64,000 nt of DNA from Paratinospora sagittata (Eukaryota > Streptophyta > Magnoliopsida > Ranunculales > Menispermaceae), in the NCBI GenBank assembly GCA_035771175.1, contig CM069590.1, forward strand, positions 61,791,997 to 61,855,996, given 5' to 3'. The notes below the pieces were generated by a model that searched no databases, was not told the origin of the DNA, and was given only the letters and a program-made list of their open reading frames with translations. Shown piece by piece: positions 23,820 to 34,929 of the stretch. The stretch's first letter is position 1. Every line of letters begins with the position of its first letter. Both the position numbers and the translations under genes were made by a program.

Positions 23820-24115
23820 TTCATTTGGGCATGACTATTCATCCTGGCCCTCTGTTCATCCGGCCCAACTGTTCATTCAGGCCCGACTATTCATCCAGCC
23901 CAACTGTTCATCCGACCCGACTATTCATCCAGCCCAACTGTTCATCCGACCCGACTATTCATCCGGCCCAACTGTTCATCCGACACAACTATTCATCCAG
24001 CCCATTTTGTCTACTGTTCATCCGACCCACTGTTCATCCGACCCACTATTCATCCGACACTATTCATAAGGCCCAGCCCGATTTTCAGTCCGACACTATT
24101 CATCCAGCCCATTTT
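23820..24115 (+). repeat. Tandem repeats in the copia 2 leader
   Basis: Short units built from 'ctgttcatccgacccg' and 'ctattcatccagccca' alternate about a dozen times between the primer binding site and gag. The region gives long Pro/Ser/Ile-rich open frames in more than one frame; these are by-products of the repeat, not genes. Confidence 0.88.
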
Positions 24116-24284
24116 TGTCTAATTTCATCAAAGTCAGACTCGTTTCCACCATTTTCGACCGTTCCGGACGCAACCGTGCAATCAGTTTCTGCAGATTCAA
24201 CTCCGAAGTTATTGATATAGCTTAGTTTGGAGTTGTTTATCATTTGTCAAGCATTTTTCGGTGTCATACATATCTTCGGTCTTA

Positions 24285-27200
24285 ATGGCGGAAGAAATCC
24301 CAACCACAAGTAAGCCTTGACAAAGAACTTTGATATCCAACGCAAAGTTCGAGGTGGAGAAATTCAACGGCACCAACAACTTTGGCATGTGGCAATGCGA
24401 AGTTCAAGATCTACTATTCAGGGAAGGATCACATATCGCCTTGGAAGCCAAGCCCAAGGATATGTCCGATGATGATTGGCATTTTATAAATCGTCAAGCT
24501 TGTGGCACAATCAGACTCTGTTTGGCCAAAGATCAGAAGTACTTTGTCATGAAAGAGACTATGACAATAAGTCTCTGGAAGAAACTGGAGGACAAGTACA
24601 TGACGAAAAGTGTAGAGAACCGCCTCTACCTGAAGAAGAAGCTCTATCGTTTTCAGTACAAGGAAGGTACTCCCATGAGTGAGCATCTTGATAAATTCAA
24701 CAAGATTCTTGCTGATCTACTAAATCTTGATGTTGACCCTCTTGATGAGGATAAGGCACTATTGTTGTTAAACTCTTTGCCTGAAAGTTATGAACATTTA
24801 ACAACTTTGCTATATGGTAAAGATGAGGTTAAATTCAGTGATGTTTCAAATGCTTTGGTGAACAACGAGTATCGAAGGAAGGACCAGCGCGATCACAAGG
24901 AAGCATCATCAGCAGCCTTGACGGTATCCAGAGGCAGGGCTAACAACAAATCTGATAGATCCAGTGGGCGAGACCGATCTCGCTCAAAGTCAAAAGGACC
25001 TTCATCACGTCAACGTCTTGCAAAGGATGAATGTGCCTATTGTCACCAAAAGGGGCACTGGAAGAAAGATTGTCCAAATAAGGGCAAGACAGATGCAAAT
25101 GTAGCACAGAAAGCTGAAGAAGATTCTGCATTCTCAGTTTCATCTATAGACATTCAGTCTGATAGATGGATATTAGATTCTGGATGTTCCTATCATATGT
25201 GTCCGAATCGCCATTGGTTCTCAAAATTGGATGAGTTCGATGGAGGAGTCGTGGTCATGGGCAACAACAATACCTGTCACACAAAAGGTATTGGAACTAT
25301 ATGCCTAAAGATGCATGACGGTACTACAAGACGGCTCACGGAAGTCAGATATGTCCCAGATCTGAAGAAAAATCTAATCTCCCTAGGAGTCCTTGATTCC
25401 AGCGGTTACAAGGTAACCATTGAAGGTGGAGTTTTGAAGGTTGTACGTGGAGCATTCTTGGCCATGAAGGGTACTCAAAAAGGAAATCTTTATTTCCTTG
25501 ACGGACACACAGTAATCGGAAGTGTCTCAGCTTGCACCAATTCTAATGATGTTTCATCGGACACTTCCCGACTTTGGCACATGCGGCTCGGACATGTTGG
25601 AGAGAAGGCTCTTCAAACCTTGATAAAGCAAGGCTCTCTGAAAGGTGCAAAGACTGGGAAACTTGACTTCTGCGAGCATTGTATCTTAGGCAAGCAGACG
25701 AAAGTCAAGTTTGGAACTGCCATCCACCGGACAAAAGGAACATTGGATTATGTTCATACCGACATTTGGGGACCCTCTCAAAATGCTTCCTTGGGAGGTA
25801 AACGTTGGTTTGTTACTTTCATTGATGATTTCTCACGTTATGTTTGGGTTTATACCATGAAGCATAAAGATGAAGTGCTAAATATCTTTCTTATATGGAA
25901 GAAAATGGTAGAAACCCAAACAGGAAGGAAGATTAAGATGCTCAGATCTGATAATGGAAGAGAATACAAGTCAGACCCATTTCAGAAATTTTGTGAGAAT
26001 GAAGGGATTGTCAGACAATTCACAGTCCCAGGCACGCCACAACAAAACGGTGTTGCTGAACGCATGAATCGTACTTTGGTAGATAAAGTTCGCTGCATGT
26101 TATCTCATTCTGGACTGAGCAAGGCATTTTGGGCTGAAACTTTGTCATATGCCTCTCATATCATCAATAGACTTCCTGCAACAGCACTAGATGGCAAAAC
26201 TCCCAAGGAGGTATGGTCTGGACACTCCGTTTCAGATTATGATTCTCCGCGCATATTTGGATGCACTGCATATTTCCATGTGAAGGAATCCAAACTGGAT
26301 CCTAGGTCCAAGAAATCAATTTTCATGGGCTATAGTGAAGGAGTTAAGGCTTTCCGACTATGGAACCCTGAGACAAAAACAATTGTCAAAAGTCGAGATG
26401 TAACTTTTGATGAATCTGTGATGTTAAAGCATACAGTTTCTGATAAAGAAAATCGAGATCCAGATTTGCATCAGCAGGTGGAGTTAGATATTCCAGTAAC
26501 TCCTAGCAAGTTAGCAGAGATATCCAACCATCCTGAAGAAGACAATGAGGAAATCTCAGTTGAGGTGGAGGCTTCAGGACCAGACATCAGTCAACAACCA
26601 TAATCAATTGCCACCAGTCGACCAAGAAGAGAAATCCGCAAACCTGCTCGGTACACTGACATGGTTGCATATGCATTACCAGTCACCGGAGATGATATTC
26701 CATACAATTACAAAGATGCTATTCAGAGTATGAAAAGTGATAAGTGGAAAATGGCAATGCATGAGGAGATGAAATCGCTCCATCAGAATCAGACTTGGAA
26801 GTTGGTTCCACTTCCGAAAGGAAAGAAACCAATTGGCTGCAAATGGGTTTTCGCAAAGAATGAAGGCTCTCCCAGCACAGATGGTATCCGATACAAAGCC
26901 AGACTGGTAGCAAAAGGCTACGCTTAGAGGGAAGGAATTGACTACAATGAGGTATTCTCACCTGTTGTTAAGCATTCGTCATTTCGAATATTATTGGCTT
27001 TGGTTGCACAGTTTGATCTCGAGTTAGCCCAACTCGATGTCAAAACTGCTTTTCTGCATGGTAATTTAGAAGAAGAGATATATATGTCTCAACCAGAAGG
27101 ATTCAAAGTACCAGGAAGAGAGCATTGGGCTTGCAAGTTGAGCAAGTCATTGTATGGCCTGAAGCAGTCACCGAGACAGTGGTACAAGAGATTTGACAGC

Positions 27201-28277
27201 TTCATCCAAGGACAGAAATATACCCGAAGTCAGTTTGATCATTGTGTCTACTATCGCAAATTTCAAGATGGTACATTTATCTACTTGCTTTTATATGTAG
27301 ATGATATGTTAATCGCATCTAAAAGTACGGTGGAGATCAACAAACTAAAGGCTCAATTGAGCTCAGAGTTTGAATAGGACCTTGGAGAGGCGAAAAAAAT
27401 TCTCGGGATGGAGATAACTCGAGACAGGGTCAAAGGCACAATCTGTTTGACTCAAACTCAGTATTTGAAGAAAGTTCTTCAAACTTTTGGCATTGGCAAT
27501 GACACAAAACCTGTGAGCACACCATTGGCACCACATTTCAAGCTAAGTTCATCAATGTCACCAAATTTCGAAGATCAGAAGAAGCAAATGGAGAATATTC
27601 CATATGCAAATGCAGTTGGTGCCTTGATGTATGCTATGGTGTGTACCAGACCTGACATTTCACATGCTGTAAGTATGGTAAGTCGTTACATGCACAACCC
27701 TGGTAAAGGCCACTGGCAAGCAGTGAAGTGGATTCTACGGTATATTCATGGTACTGTGGATATTGGTTTAAAGTTCGAGAGAGATACGAAAAGTTGTAAG
27801 CATCTAGTTGGATATGTGGATTCGGACTATGCTGGAGATCTTGACAAGCGCAGATCTACTACTGGTTATGTTTTCACTATGGCAGGAGGACCAATGAGTT
27901 GGAGATCAACACTACAGTCAACAGTTGCTTTGTCTACTACAGAGGCAGAGTACATGGCAGTAACAGAAGCTTTCAAGGAAGCAATCTGGCTTCATGGATT
28001 AACTAAAGACTTGGGAATTGTGCAGAAGAATGTTGAAGTTTTCTGCGACAGTTAGAGTGTCATTTGTTTGGCAAAGAACCAAGTTCATCACAGTCGAACG
28101 AAGCATATTGATGTTCGTTTTCATTTTATTCGAGAAATAGTAGAAGAATGGAATATTCTTTTACAAAAGATCAAGACTGCAGATAACCCTGCAGATATGC
28201 TTACAAAGGTAGTTACAGGAATCAAGTTCCAACATTGTTTGGACTTGATCAACATCTCACGAGCTCATAGTGCCTAA
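24285..28277 (+). pseudogene. copia gag-pol polyprotein with five in-frame stops
   Basis: One frame spans the whole region from ATG at 24285. Domains in order: gag (FNGTNNFGMW near the start), CCHC knuckle CAYCHQKGHWKKDC (about 25030-25072), protease WILDSGC (about 25170-25190), gag-pre-integrase LWHMRLGH, integrase core (HTDIWGP, LRSDNGREY, QQNGVAERMNR), reverse transcriptase with YVDD at 27294-27305, and RNase H (DSDYAGD, TTEAEYMA, RTKHIDVRFHFI). Stops are TGA 24318-24320, TAA 26601-26603, and TAG at 26925-26927, 27375-27377 and 28053-28055. No frameshift is seen. The stops lie where related elements have sense codons that a single C-to-T change could convert; at 27375 a small in-frame loss may also be involved. 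Confidence 0.93.
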
Positions 28278-28384
28278 AGGGCACTAATGGAGGCAACAAC
28301 AGTGATTGTTGCTCTGCAGCTTTAATCAACAAATTACTGTCGGTGTGGAGGAGCCATGTTCCATATGAGGTGGAGGTAGAGATT

Positions 28385-28661
28385 TGTTGGTTTTGTCCAC
28401 CTCAATGAAGAGCCGCCATCAATAGTCAAGAAATGCATGCAATGAATAGTCAACAAAATCAAGCCGCATGGGATGCATGGGCTGGCTGCATGAAGCACGT
28501 GGGCAAAATGATTTTGTTTTAGCTCCTATAAATATAACTCATTCTTCATTGTAAAAATCATCCCTGTGAATACAATTGTTGCCTCCCGTGGACGTAGGTA
28601 TTTTTGCAGAAACACGTTAAACTTTGGTTGTCTTATTTTTCTTTCATGCTTTCGCATAACA
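28385..28661 (+). repeat. 3' LTR of copia element 2
   Basis: 277 bp, begins TGTTGGTTTT right after a purine-rich tract (aggtggaggtagag) and ends CATAACA. It is the longer of the pair; the 5' copy lacks nine bases. Confidence 0.95.
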
Positions 28662-28989
28662 ATTTTTGGGGTCCGAGAAGACAGATGGGATTGGAAGGCT
28701 GGAGAAGAAAGCTATGAAGAAGATGAAAAGGCTTTCAAGAGATGGGTTTGTAAAGATGATGTTGGAGAAGAAGTTGGATGCATTGGTGACTCCTGGCTCT
28801 ATAGTTTCTCCTGTTCTTGCTATTGGAGGATTTCCTGGAATTAGTGTTCCTGCAGGATATGCTTCCAGTGGGATGCCATTTGGAATCTGCTTTGGAGGAT
28901 TAAGGGGTTCAGAACCCAAGTTGATTGAAATCGCTTATGCATTTGAGCAAGCAACTAGGATCAGGAAGCCCCCTTCCTTTCGACCTTAA

Positions 28990-30455
28990 GATCATGGATA
29001 CTTTGTAGATTTCATGGCCTCATTTTGAAGTACAAGTTATATATGTTCCTTACCTAATAAAAATTATTGGAATAACACATGCTTCTAATGTGCACTTTTA
29101 AAAATAATTTTGAGACTGAGAATTTTATAGAATTTTTGAAGGGACCCTAACTCATGGTGAATTTGTTAGCTTTTATTATCCAAAAAACAGATTGAATTCA
29201 AGATTCCTTTTCTGACTATAAGGCCACTTACACGATTTTGGCATTGATGCCTTGGAACGCTCTTGGATGCATAATTCAACAGTGAGCAACCCAAGTCAAA
29301 AAAATATTTCCCTCTTATTTATTGAATAAGGATAAGGAAGAAGGTTCCTTATATCATAGTTTAGGAGCCTTGTATCAACTTGTTTTTATTCAACTCTATA
29401 TATTCATTTTTCCTTGAAAACTGGCATTTTTCTAGCAGTTATCACAAAAAGCTAAAGATACACGATACAAAATAAATAAATAAATAAATAAATAAAAATT
29501 AGTACTAGTTTTCTGGCACCCGGCAGATGTCTTTTTTCCTTTAGGGGCGAGACTAATTCTTCCATATTCGAGGATTTGCAGGGGTAAGGGCACCTCTCCC
29601 AACAGGAATGGATGAGTACGGGCTCGAACTCGTGATGAGTCTCTCAATCGCACCTTGTAGTTCACTCTCCAAACCAACAAACCAACCCCTTGTTGGTTAA
29701 AAATAAAAAATAAATAAAAACTTTTACACACGCTACTATGTCAACTCGATTTTGTTTAAATTACAGGTTTTGTGAAGAGAAAGAATTGGCTTATTATGTT
29801 CTAATCTACGGTTATACACTATTTAATGAAATTCACATTTATTAAGAAGGAAAAGATAAATGAAAAGATAAATATTTTTACACCTAAAAATTATACTGAA
29901 AACTATATTAATGGTAATGTGGTGTATGGTGAGCAAAGAGTTTTTCCTTTTCCTTTTTCTTCCTGATGATGTGGTGATGTAGTGTATTGCCACATCAACT
30001 TTAATATAAATTTTGGTACATATCTTAGATCATTTTAGCATTCTTCAAATACTAAGGAAGTTCAATAATTTTTTCTGGCCGCACGATGAAGCTTGGTTGG
30101 AGAATTTATACTCCATGATTTTGTTAGGGTCTTTAGATACAAACAAGGTCATTCAAGGCCGCTTCTACAGTATGTGTTTTGTCTCTCTTGGATGTTTCCA
30201 TCAATCCCTGTTCATCAAGTACTGTTGTTATGAAATCTGGTCATTTAGATGGAGTCTCTCTACTACATGCTAAATGGTAATATTAATGGAGGAACAAGTC
30301 AAGATACCTCCAACATTTTTTCTTTTTTTTTTCGAATCATGAGAGGCCTCAAACTTTCTTATGTATATACACAGGCACTCTTAAAACTTTGTGATAAGTA
30401 GGCAAGTTCAGTGATCAGGTTATCAGCCAAGTTCTGCTGTCCTTACAGCATATCG
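28990..30455. other. Spacer between amidase C and D
   Basis: AT-rich DNA with a candidate tRNA-derived SINE on the minus strand (29474-29703). No exon recognised. The short frame at 30013-30273 shows no family motif. Confidence 0.5.
29474..29703 (-). repeat. Candidate tRNA-derived SINE
   Basis: On the minus strand a tRNA-like head (ggtttgttggtttggagag as worn A box, gagttcgagcccg as B box about 35 nt later) is followed by an unrelated body and a (TTTA)n tail next to 29465-29495. The order head, body, simple-repeat tail is that of plant SINEs. Target duplications are hard to read in the A/T-rich flanks. Confidence 0.5.
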
Positions 30456-32743
30456 ATGGACTTAAACTACCCAATTCGCCTATCTCCCTTTCTTTCTTCA
30501 GTTGTACTTGTTTTGATCTTCTCTAGCTTCATTGCCAATGTCCAAGGATATGGAATCTCTATAAGAGAAGCTACAGTTTATGACATCCAAACAGCATTCA
30601 AACAAAACAAGCTGACCTCAAGAGAACTCGTTGAGTTCTACATTAGAGAGATTCATAAACTAAACCCACTGGTTCATGGTGTAATCGAAGTGAACCCAGA
30701 CGCATTGTGGCAAGCCGACAAGGCTGATAGAGAAAGGCAGGCAATGGCACCCGGGTCATCCTCTTGGCTACACGGTATTCCCATTCTGCTTAAAGACAAC
30801 ATTGCAACTAAGGACAAACTTAGCACAACTGCCGGGTCATTTGCTCTGCTAGGCTCGGTTGTGCCTTGTGATGCAGGTGTAGTGATGAAGCTGAAGAAAG
30901 CAGGAGCAATTATCCTGGGGAAGGCCAGCCTTAGTGAGTGGGCGGCTTTTCGTTCTACTACCGCACCCAATGGCTTCAGCGCCAGAGGCGGCCAAGGCCG
31001 GGTATGCTAGGTTTTACTAATTCTAAATGCTCAAAGCCATAAGCCTTCCTTCTATGTTAAGCTTATGAAGTGTGAATGTTAATACTGTTGGGATTGTGTG
31101 GGCTAAATAATAGTTTCACATTAGAACAGGCAAGCATAAAATATAAATTAAGATATCGCTTTTATTAGTATTGAGGTCTTTTTCAACTAAAACTCCATGC
31201 CTAAGCCTAGAGGTAGTTAAGTTGGAGACCATTGCCATTAGTTGAGAATTGAGATTCAAACCTGCCCAGAAACTCAGTCTAGTTGGTAACTTTCAAATGA
31301 CCAATGAAACTCTTCTTAGTGTTGGCATTGAAGCCACTTACAATCAAGAAATCTTTTTAGCTGAATAATAAGACTTCGAAATACAAAACCTGAGTGTGTT
31401 GATTTGCATTGATGATCATTCCAGAATCCTTATGTTCTATCGGCGGATCCATGTGGTTCAAGCAGCGGCTCAGCTATTTCTGTGGCGGCAAATATGGTGA
31501 CAGTTTCATTAGGAACAGAGACGGATGGGTCCATAATCTGTCCTGCAAATGCGAACTCTGTTGTTGGAATAAAACCTACTGTTGGTCTTACCAGCAGAGC
31601 TGGGGTCGTTCCAATCTCTCCTAGACAGGATACTATCGGGTATGGCCTATTTCAGCGTTTCATTTGCGCGCTCTAAATTCTGATAAGAATGGAAAGAAGA
31701 CCCAATTCTGGATTCTGATGGAATGTTGGTATTGCAGGTCGATCTGCAGGACGGTGACGGATGCAGTGATTGTTTTGGATGCCATTGTTGGGTTTGATTG
31801 GAAAGATGCAAGTGCTACGAGAGAAGCTTCAAAGTTCATTCCTTATGGTGGTTACAAGCAGTTTCTTAAGCCATATGGGCACAAAGGGAAGAGATTGGGA
31901 ATAGTGAAGAATCCCTTCCTCAATTGCCTCAGTGATTCTGTTGCGGTTCAAGCTTTTGATGACCGTCTCGACACACTAAGGTAATTTCTCAAAAAAAAAA
32001 AAAAAAAAAAGAACCTCCAAATTTTCTAGTATAAACTAATATTTCTCAGTTATAATTTGATTTGGGTCTAATATATTTACCTATGATATTCCCATGAAAG
32101 GCAAAGCGGTGCGATTCTGGTGGATAACTTGGAGATTAAGGATATAAACATTATACTAAATACAACTCAGAGTGGTGAAGCAGTAGCATTGGTTGCAGAG
32201 TTCAAACTGGCCGTGAATGCTCACCTAAAGGAACTAGTTGCTTCTCCAGTGAGATCATTGGCAGATGTAATAGCATTCAACCAGAAATTTAATGATTTGG
32301 TATGTGTGCACTGTTTGATTCTACGAAACTTTGATATTGCTAATGTTCTTAATGACTGATGTGCTTGCATTCATATGGGCATCCAGGAAAAGATCGATGA
32401 ATTCGGTCAGGACATCTTTTTGATAGCTCAGAGCACGAATGGAATAGGAACTGTTGAGAAGCAAGCTTTGATGAATTTGGAGAGACTTTCACAAGATGGG
32501 TTCGAGAAGTTGATGATGGAGAACAAGTTAGATGCATTGGTGACACCAGGTTCCGCAATTTCCCCTGTTCTTGCAATTGGAGGATTCCCTGGAATTAGCG
32601 TTCCTGCTGGATATGATACCAAAGGTGTGCCATTTGGTATCTGTTTTGGGGGATTAAGGGGTTCAGAGCCCAAGTTAATTGAAATTGCATATGGATTTGA
32701 GCAAGCAACCAAGATTAGGAAGCCACCTTCCTTCAAGCCTTGA
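30456..32743 (+). CDS. Amidase-signature protein, copy D (At4g34880-like), intact
   Basis: Exons 30456-31001, 31425-31639, 31738-31980, 32101-32299 and 32387-32743 give 519 residues with GT-AG introns. The ATG at 30456 is preferred over the earlier open frame because it starts a good signal peptide (MDLNYPIRL, then a hydrophobic stretch to about residue 30). The predicted triad is Lys113 (LLKDN), cis-Ser194 (CGSSSG) and Ser218 (ETDGSI). Asp replaces the Ser of LSGSPCG (LSADPCG) just before the cis-Ser loop, as in the E-F modules. The product is closest to copy C over the C-terminal exon. It is likely a secreted or vacuolar amidase of unknown substrate. It is complete and probably functional. 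Confidence 0.92.
31125..31260 (+). repeat. Dispersed repeat in intron 1 of amidase D
   Basis: 'cataaaatataaattaagat' and the following 100 bp (attagta...gagtt/ctaag...agttaagt.ggagac) resemble 44645-44755. Only two copies are in the window; the family is not recognised. Confidence 0.5.
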
Positions 32744-33130
32744 CGATCAAGATTCAATAGAGTTATCTCACTTACTACTGCCAAGGATTTGTAACTCTTT
32801 ATGTGGTCTACAGTTGGAAGTATAGTTGCACTTTTTCTAATTAGCATATTACTTGGAAGAAAAAAAAATGCAAGAGTTGTCTCCGCCTGTGGAATAGTTT
32901 TTTCTTTTTCAATTTTTCATTTCTTATAATGTATGAGATCCATTTATCAACCTCAAAAAAAAAAAATATCCATTTATCCATCTTAGACTTCCCCTTTTAA
33001 ATTACATTATAAAAAGATGGGGGTGAAGCCTTTTTATTTATTTATATTTTTTTTATTACCGGTTTTTTGTTACTCGGAGCTATCTTTCTTCTCTTTGGAC
33101 AAGATTAATCTTTTTAAACTCGGGCATTAT
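32744..33130. other. 3' flank of amidase D
   Basis: AT-rich, no gene. Probable 3' UTR and polyadenylation region of copy D, then DNA up to the solo LTR. Confidence 0.5.
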
Positions 33131-33135
33131 AAAAG

Positions 33136-34924
33136 TGTAACATTTCGTAATTTTAATTAAATATATACGTTAAAATATACGTATAATGAGAGATATAATA
33201 TACGTATTTTATATGTAAGAGCCAAATATACGTGTGTATGATTAGTACAGAAAACATCTTATATGGGTGCTTACAAGTTAAACATTGGAGTTGATTTAAC
33301 TTACTTAATTTATAGGGTTGGTTAATTAAATATGTGAATTGAGTGTAGAAGAAGAAAAAGAGGAATAAAGTAAGAAAAATATTGTTCATTTGCGAGTACT
33401 GTTCACAGAACAGTACCATGAACAGTACTCGTATGTAATAATAATAAAAAAATGAAATAAAAAAAAAACAAAAGAAGTTGCAGAACGGAAGACCGAGAAG
33501 AAGGAGAAGAAGAAAAAGGAGACACGCGGGATTCGCGTCAAATTTGGACCTGCGGTAAGTGATTTTCACTTTCTTTCTTCGTGAAATTACTATCTAAGCT
33601 AGATGTAACGAGTCTAGCGGAGTAATTTTAGTTGTGGGAGCCGTTTTATGGCGTTTTCAGAAATTGGAGTTTTGACCCAATGTGAATGAAAATCCGTTAG
33701 AAATGTAGAAAAACACTCCTTAGACGATAGAGACCTCGAATATGTGGTTAGATTCTATTTTATGAGTTTTGGAGACCGTTTGACAATTTTAATACAATGT
33801 ACATGTTTTGAATGAATAGTGACGAATAGTACTATGAACAGTATTGTAAATAGTAAACAACGAACAGTGATATAAATAGTAAATAGTGAACAGTAATGTA
33901 AATAGTGAATAATGAACAGTAATGTAAATAGTAAATAATGAACAGTGATGTAAATAGTAAACAGTGAATAGTGATGTAAACAGTGATTGAAATCATAGAA
34001 TCGTAAAGAACTGATTTCCGGACGTGTCGATACTAAGATCGTAATTTTTGAATATGATTTGATATTTTGAGTAGCTAAAGATATGATAAATGATGATTCT
34101 CATGATAGTCTATGGTTCATTTCATTGTGTAACTTGAGAGTTGTGCATAGATAAATGTTCTTGAGGAAACAATTATGAGGGACGTTTATTGTTGCTCGAT
34201 TTGGCTTAGAAACCCCGTGTAACCACCGTGAGTATAGCTTTCTTGATTTGGTTCTTGTATGGCATTGTACGAATATAAAATGTTTGATTGTATGCATGTT
34301 ATATTTATATATAATGCATTGAGTTTTATGGATCATGCAAACTGATTTTAACAATTGGAGTTTGTAATGATGTCATTTCGTTAGGAATTAGACCCGGATG
34401 AGGTTTTGCGAGTCCTCATTGTCAGTAGGTCTGTCCTAACAAGGGTTGCGATCCTTGAAATGACTGTGAATTGGGTAATGAGAGGTTGTGACTACCTTGT
34501 AACGGTCATACAAGGGTTAGACTCGCTCTCTTGCCTTGCGGAGGAGGGAGATTGTGCATTGTGTTATTAAATTGTAAACTCATGTAATTTATGTTATTGA
34601 CATATATAATATATTCGTTGAATGATGTCTGTGTTGAATAAGTGTTTGAAATAATTTTAAATGTCATATTTCTCTAAATGTATATAATTGTCATCTCAAG
34701 AACTATATTCACTGAGCTGTTGTTTGCTCACCCCATTTCCTCCAATATTGTGGAATGAATGGAATGATCATCTATATATATATTTGATTTAATTTAATTT
34801 GTGATATATTGAAAATTTTTGTAAATGTCTGTTGAGGCTGATAGTATATTGTATATTATATATAGATATGTACAGTATATAATATACTGTGTCGGTCATA
34901 ACGTCAGCCTACGTCGTCGTGACA
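33136..34924 (+). mobile_element. Solo LTR, probably Ty3/gypsy (Del/Tekay-like)
   Basis: The 1789-bp block starts TGTAACATTTCG and ends CGTCGTCGTGACA. The 5-bp sequence AAAAG directly flanks both ends (33131-33135 and 34925-34929), as left by integrase. Internally there are degenerate repeats of 'gaacagt.atgtaaatagta' (33810-33985) and 'tgctcaccccatttcc' near 34726. No gag-pol or second LTR is present, so LTR-LTR recombination has removed the rest. The assignment to a chromovirus lineage rests on long size and terminal sequence only. Confidence 0.8.
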
Positions 34925-34929
34925 AAAAG

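Larger units (their letters stand above)
23246..28661 (+). mobile_element. Ty1/copia (Tnt1/Tork-like) element, full length, in exon 5 of amidase C
   Basis: Complete 5.4-kb element with LTRs at both ends, TG...CA termini and a 5-bp target duplication ATTTT (23241-23245 and 28662-28666). A primer binding site for initiator tRNA-Met follows the 5' LTR, and a purine-rich tract precedes the 3' LTR. The LTRs differ by about five substitutions and one 9-bp gap by eye, so the insertion is recent. The single gag-pol frame has five stop codons and no frameshift, so it is not autonomous now. Confidence 0.96.
19985..28989 (+). pseudogene. Amidase-signature gene, copy C, split by a copia insertion
   Basis: Exons 19985-20551, 22180-22394, 22532-22771, 22911-23109 and a fifth exon in two parts, 23212-23245 and 28667-28989. 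A 5.4-kb copia element with target duplication ATTTT lies between the two parts. Without the element and one ATTTT the last exon is exactly 357 nt, the same as in B and D, and the frame is open to TAA (525 residues). Everything else looks intact: signal peptide (about residues 1-25), Lys120 in [11 protein letters not shown], cis-Ser201 in CGSSSG and Ser225 in ETDGSI. Insertion is the only lesion visible, so inactivation is recent. A truncated product ending in the LTR would lack the last 107 residues, including the LAIGGFPGISVPAGY block. Confidence 0.93.

Noticed and set aside
23746..24220. Two long overlapping frames rich in Pro, Ser and His before gag
   Set aside because: They arise from the tandem repeats in the copia leader; both frames stay open because the repeat lacks stops, and neither is conserved.
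30411..30455. Upstream in-frame extension of amidase D
   Set aside because: It has no ATG; the signal peptide starts properly at the ATG at 30456.
33153..33569. 138-residue minus-strand frame rich in Phe, Leu and Tyr
   Set aside because: Lies inside the solo LTR and reflects AT-rich low complexity.
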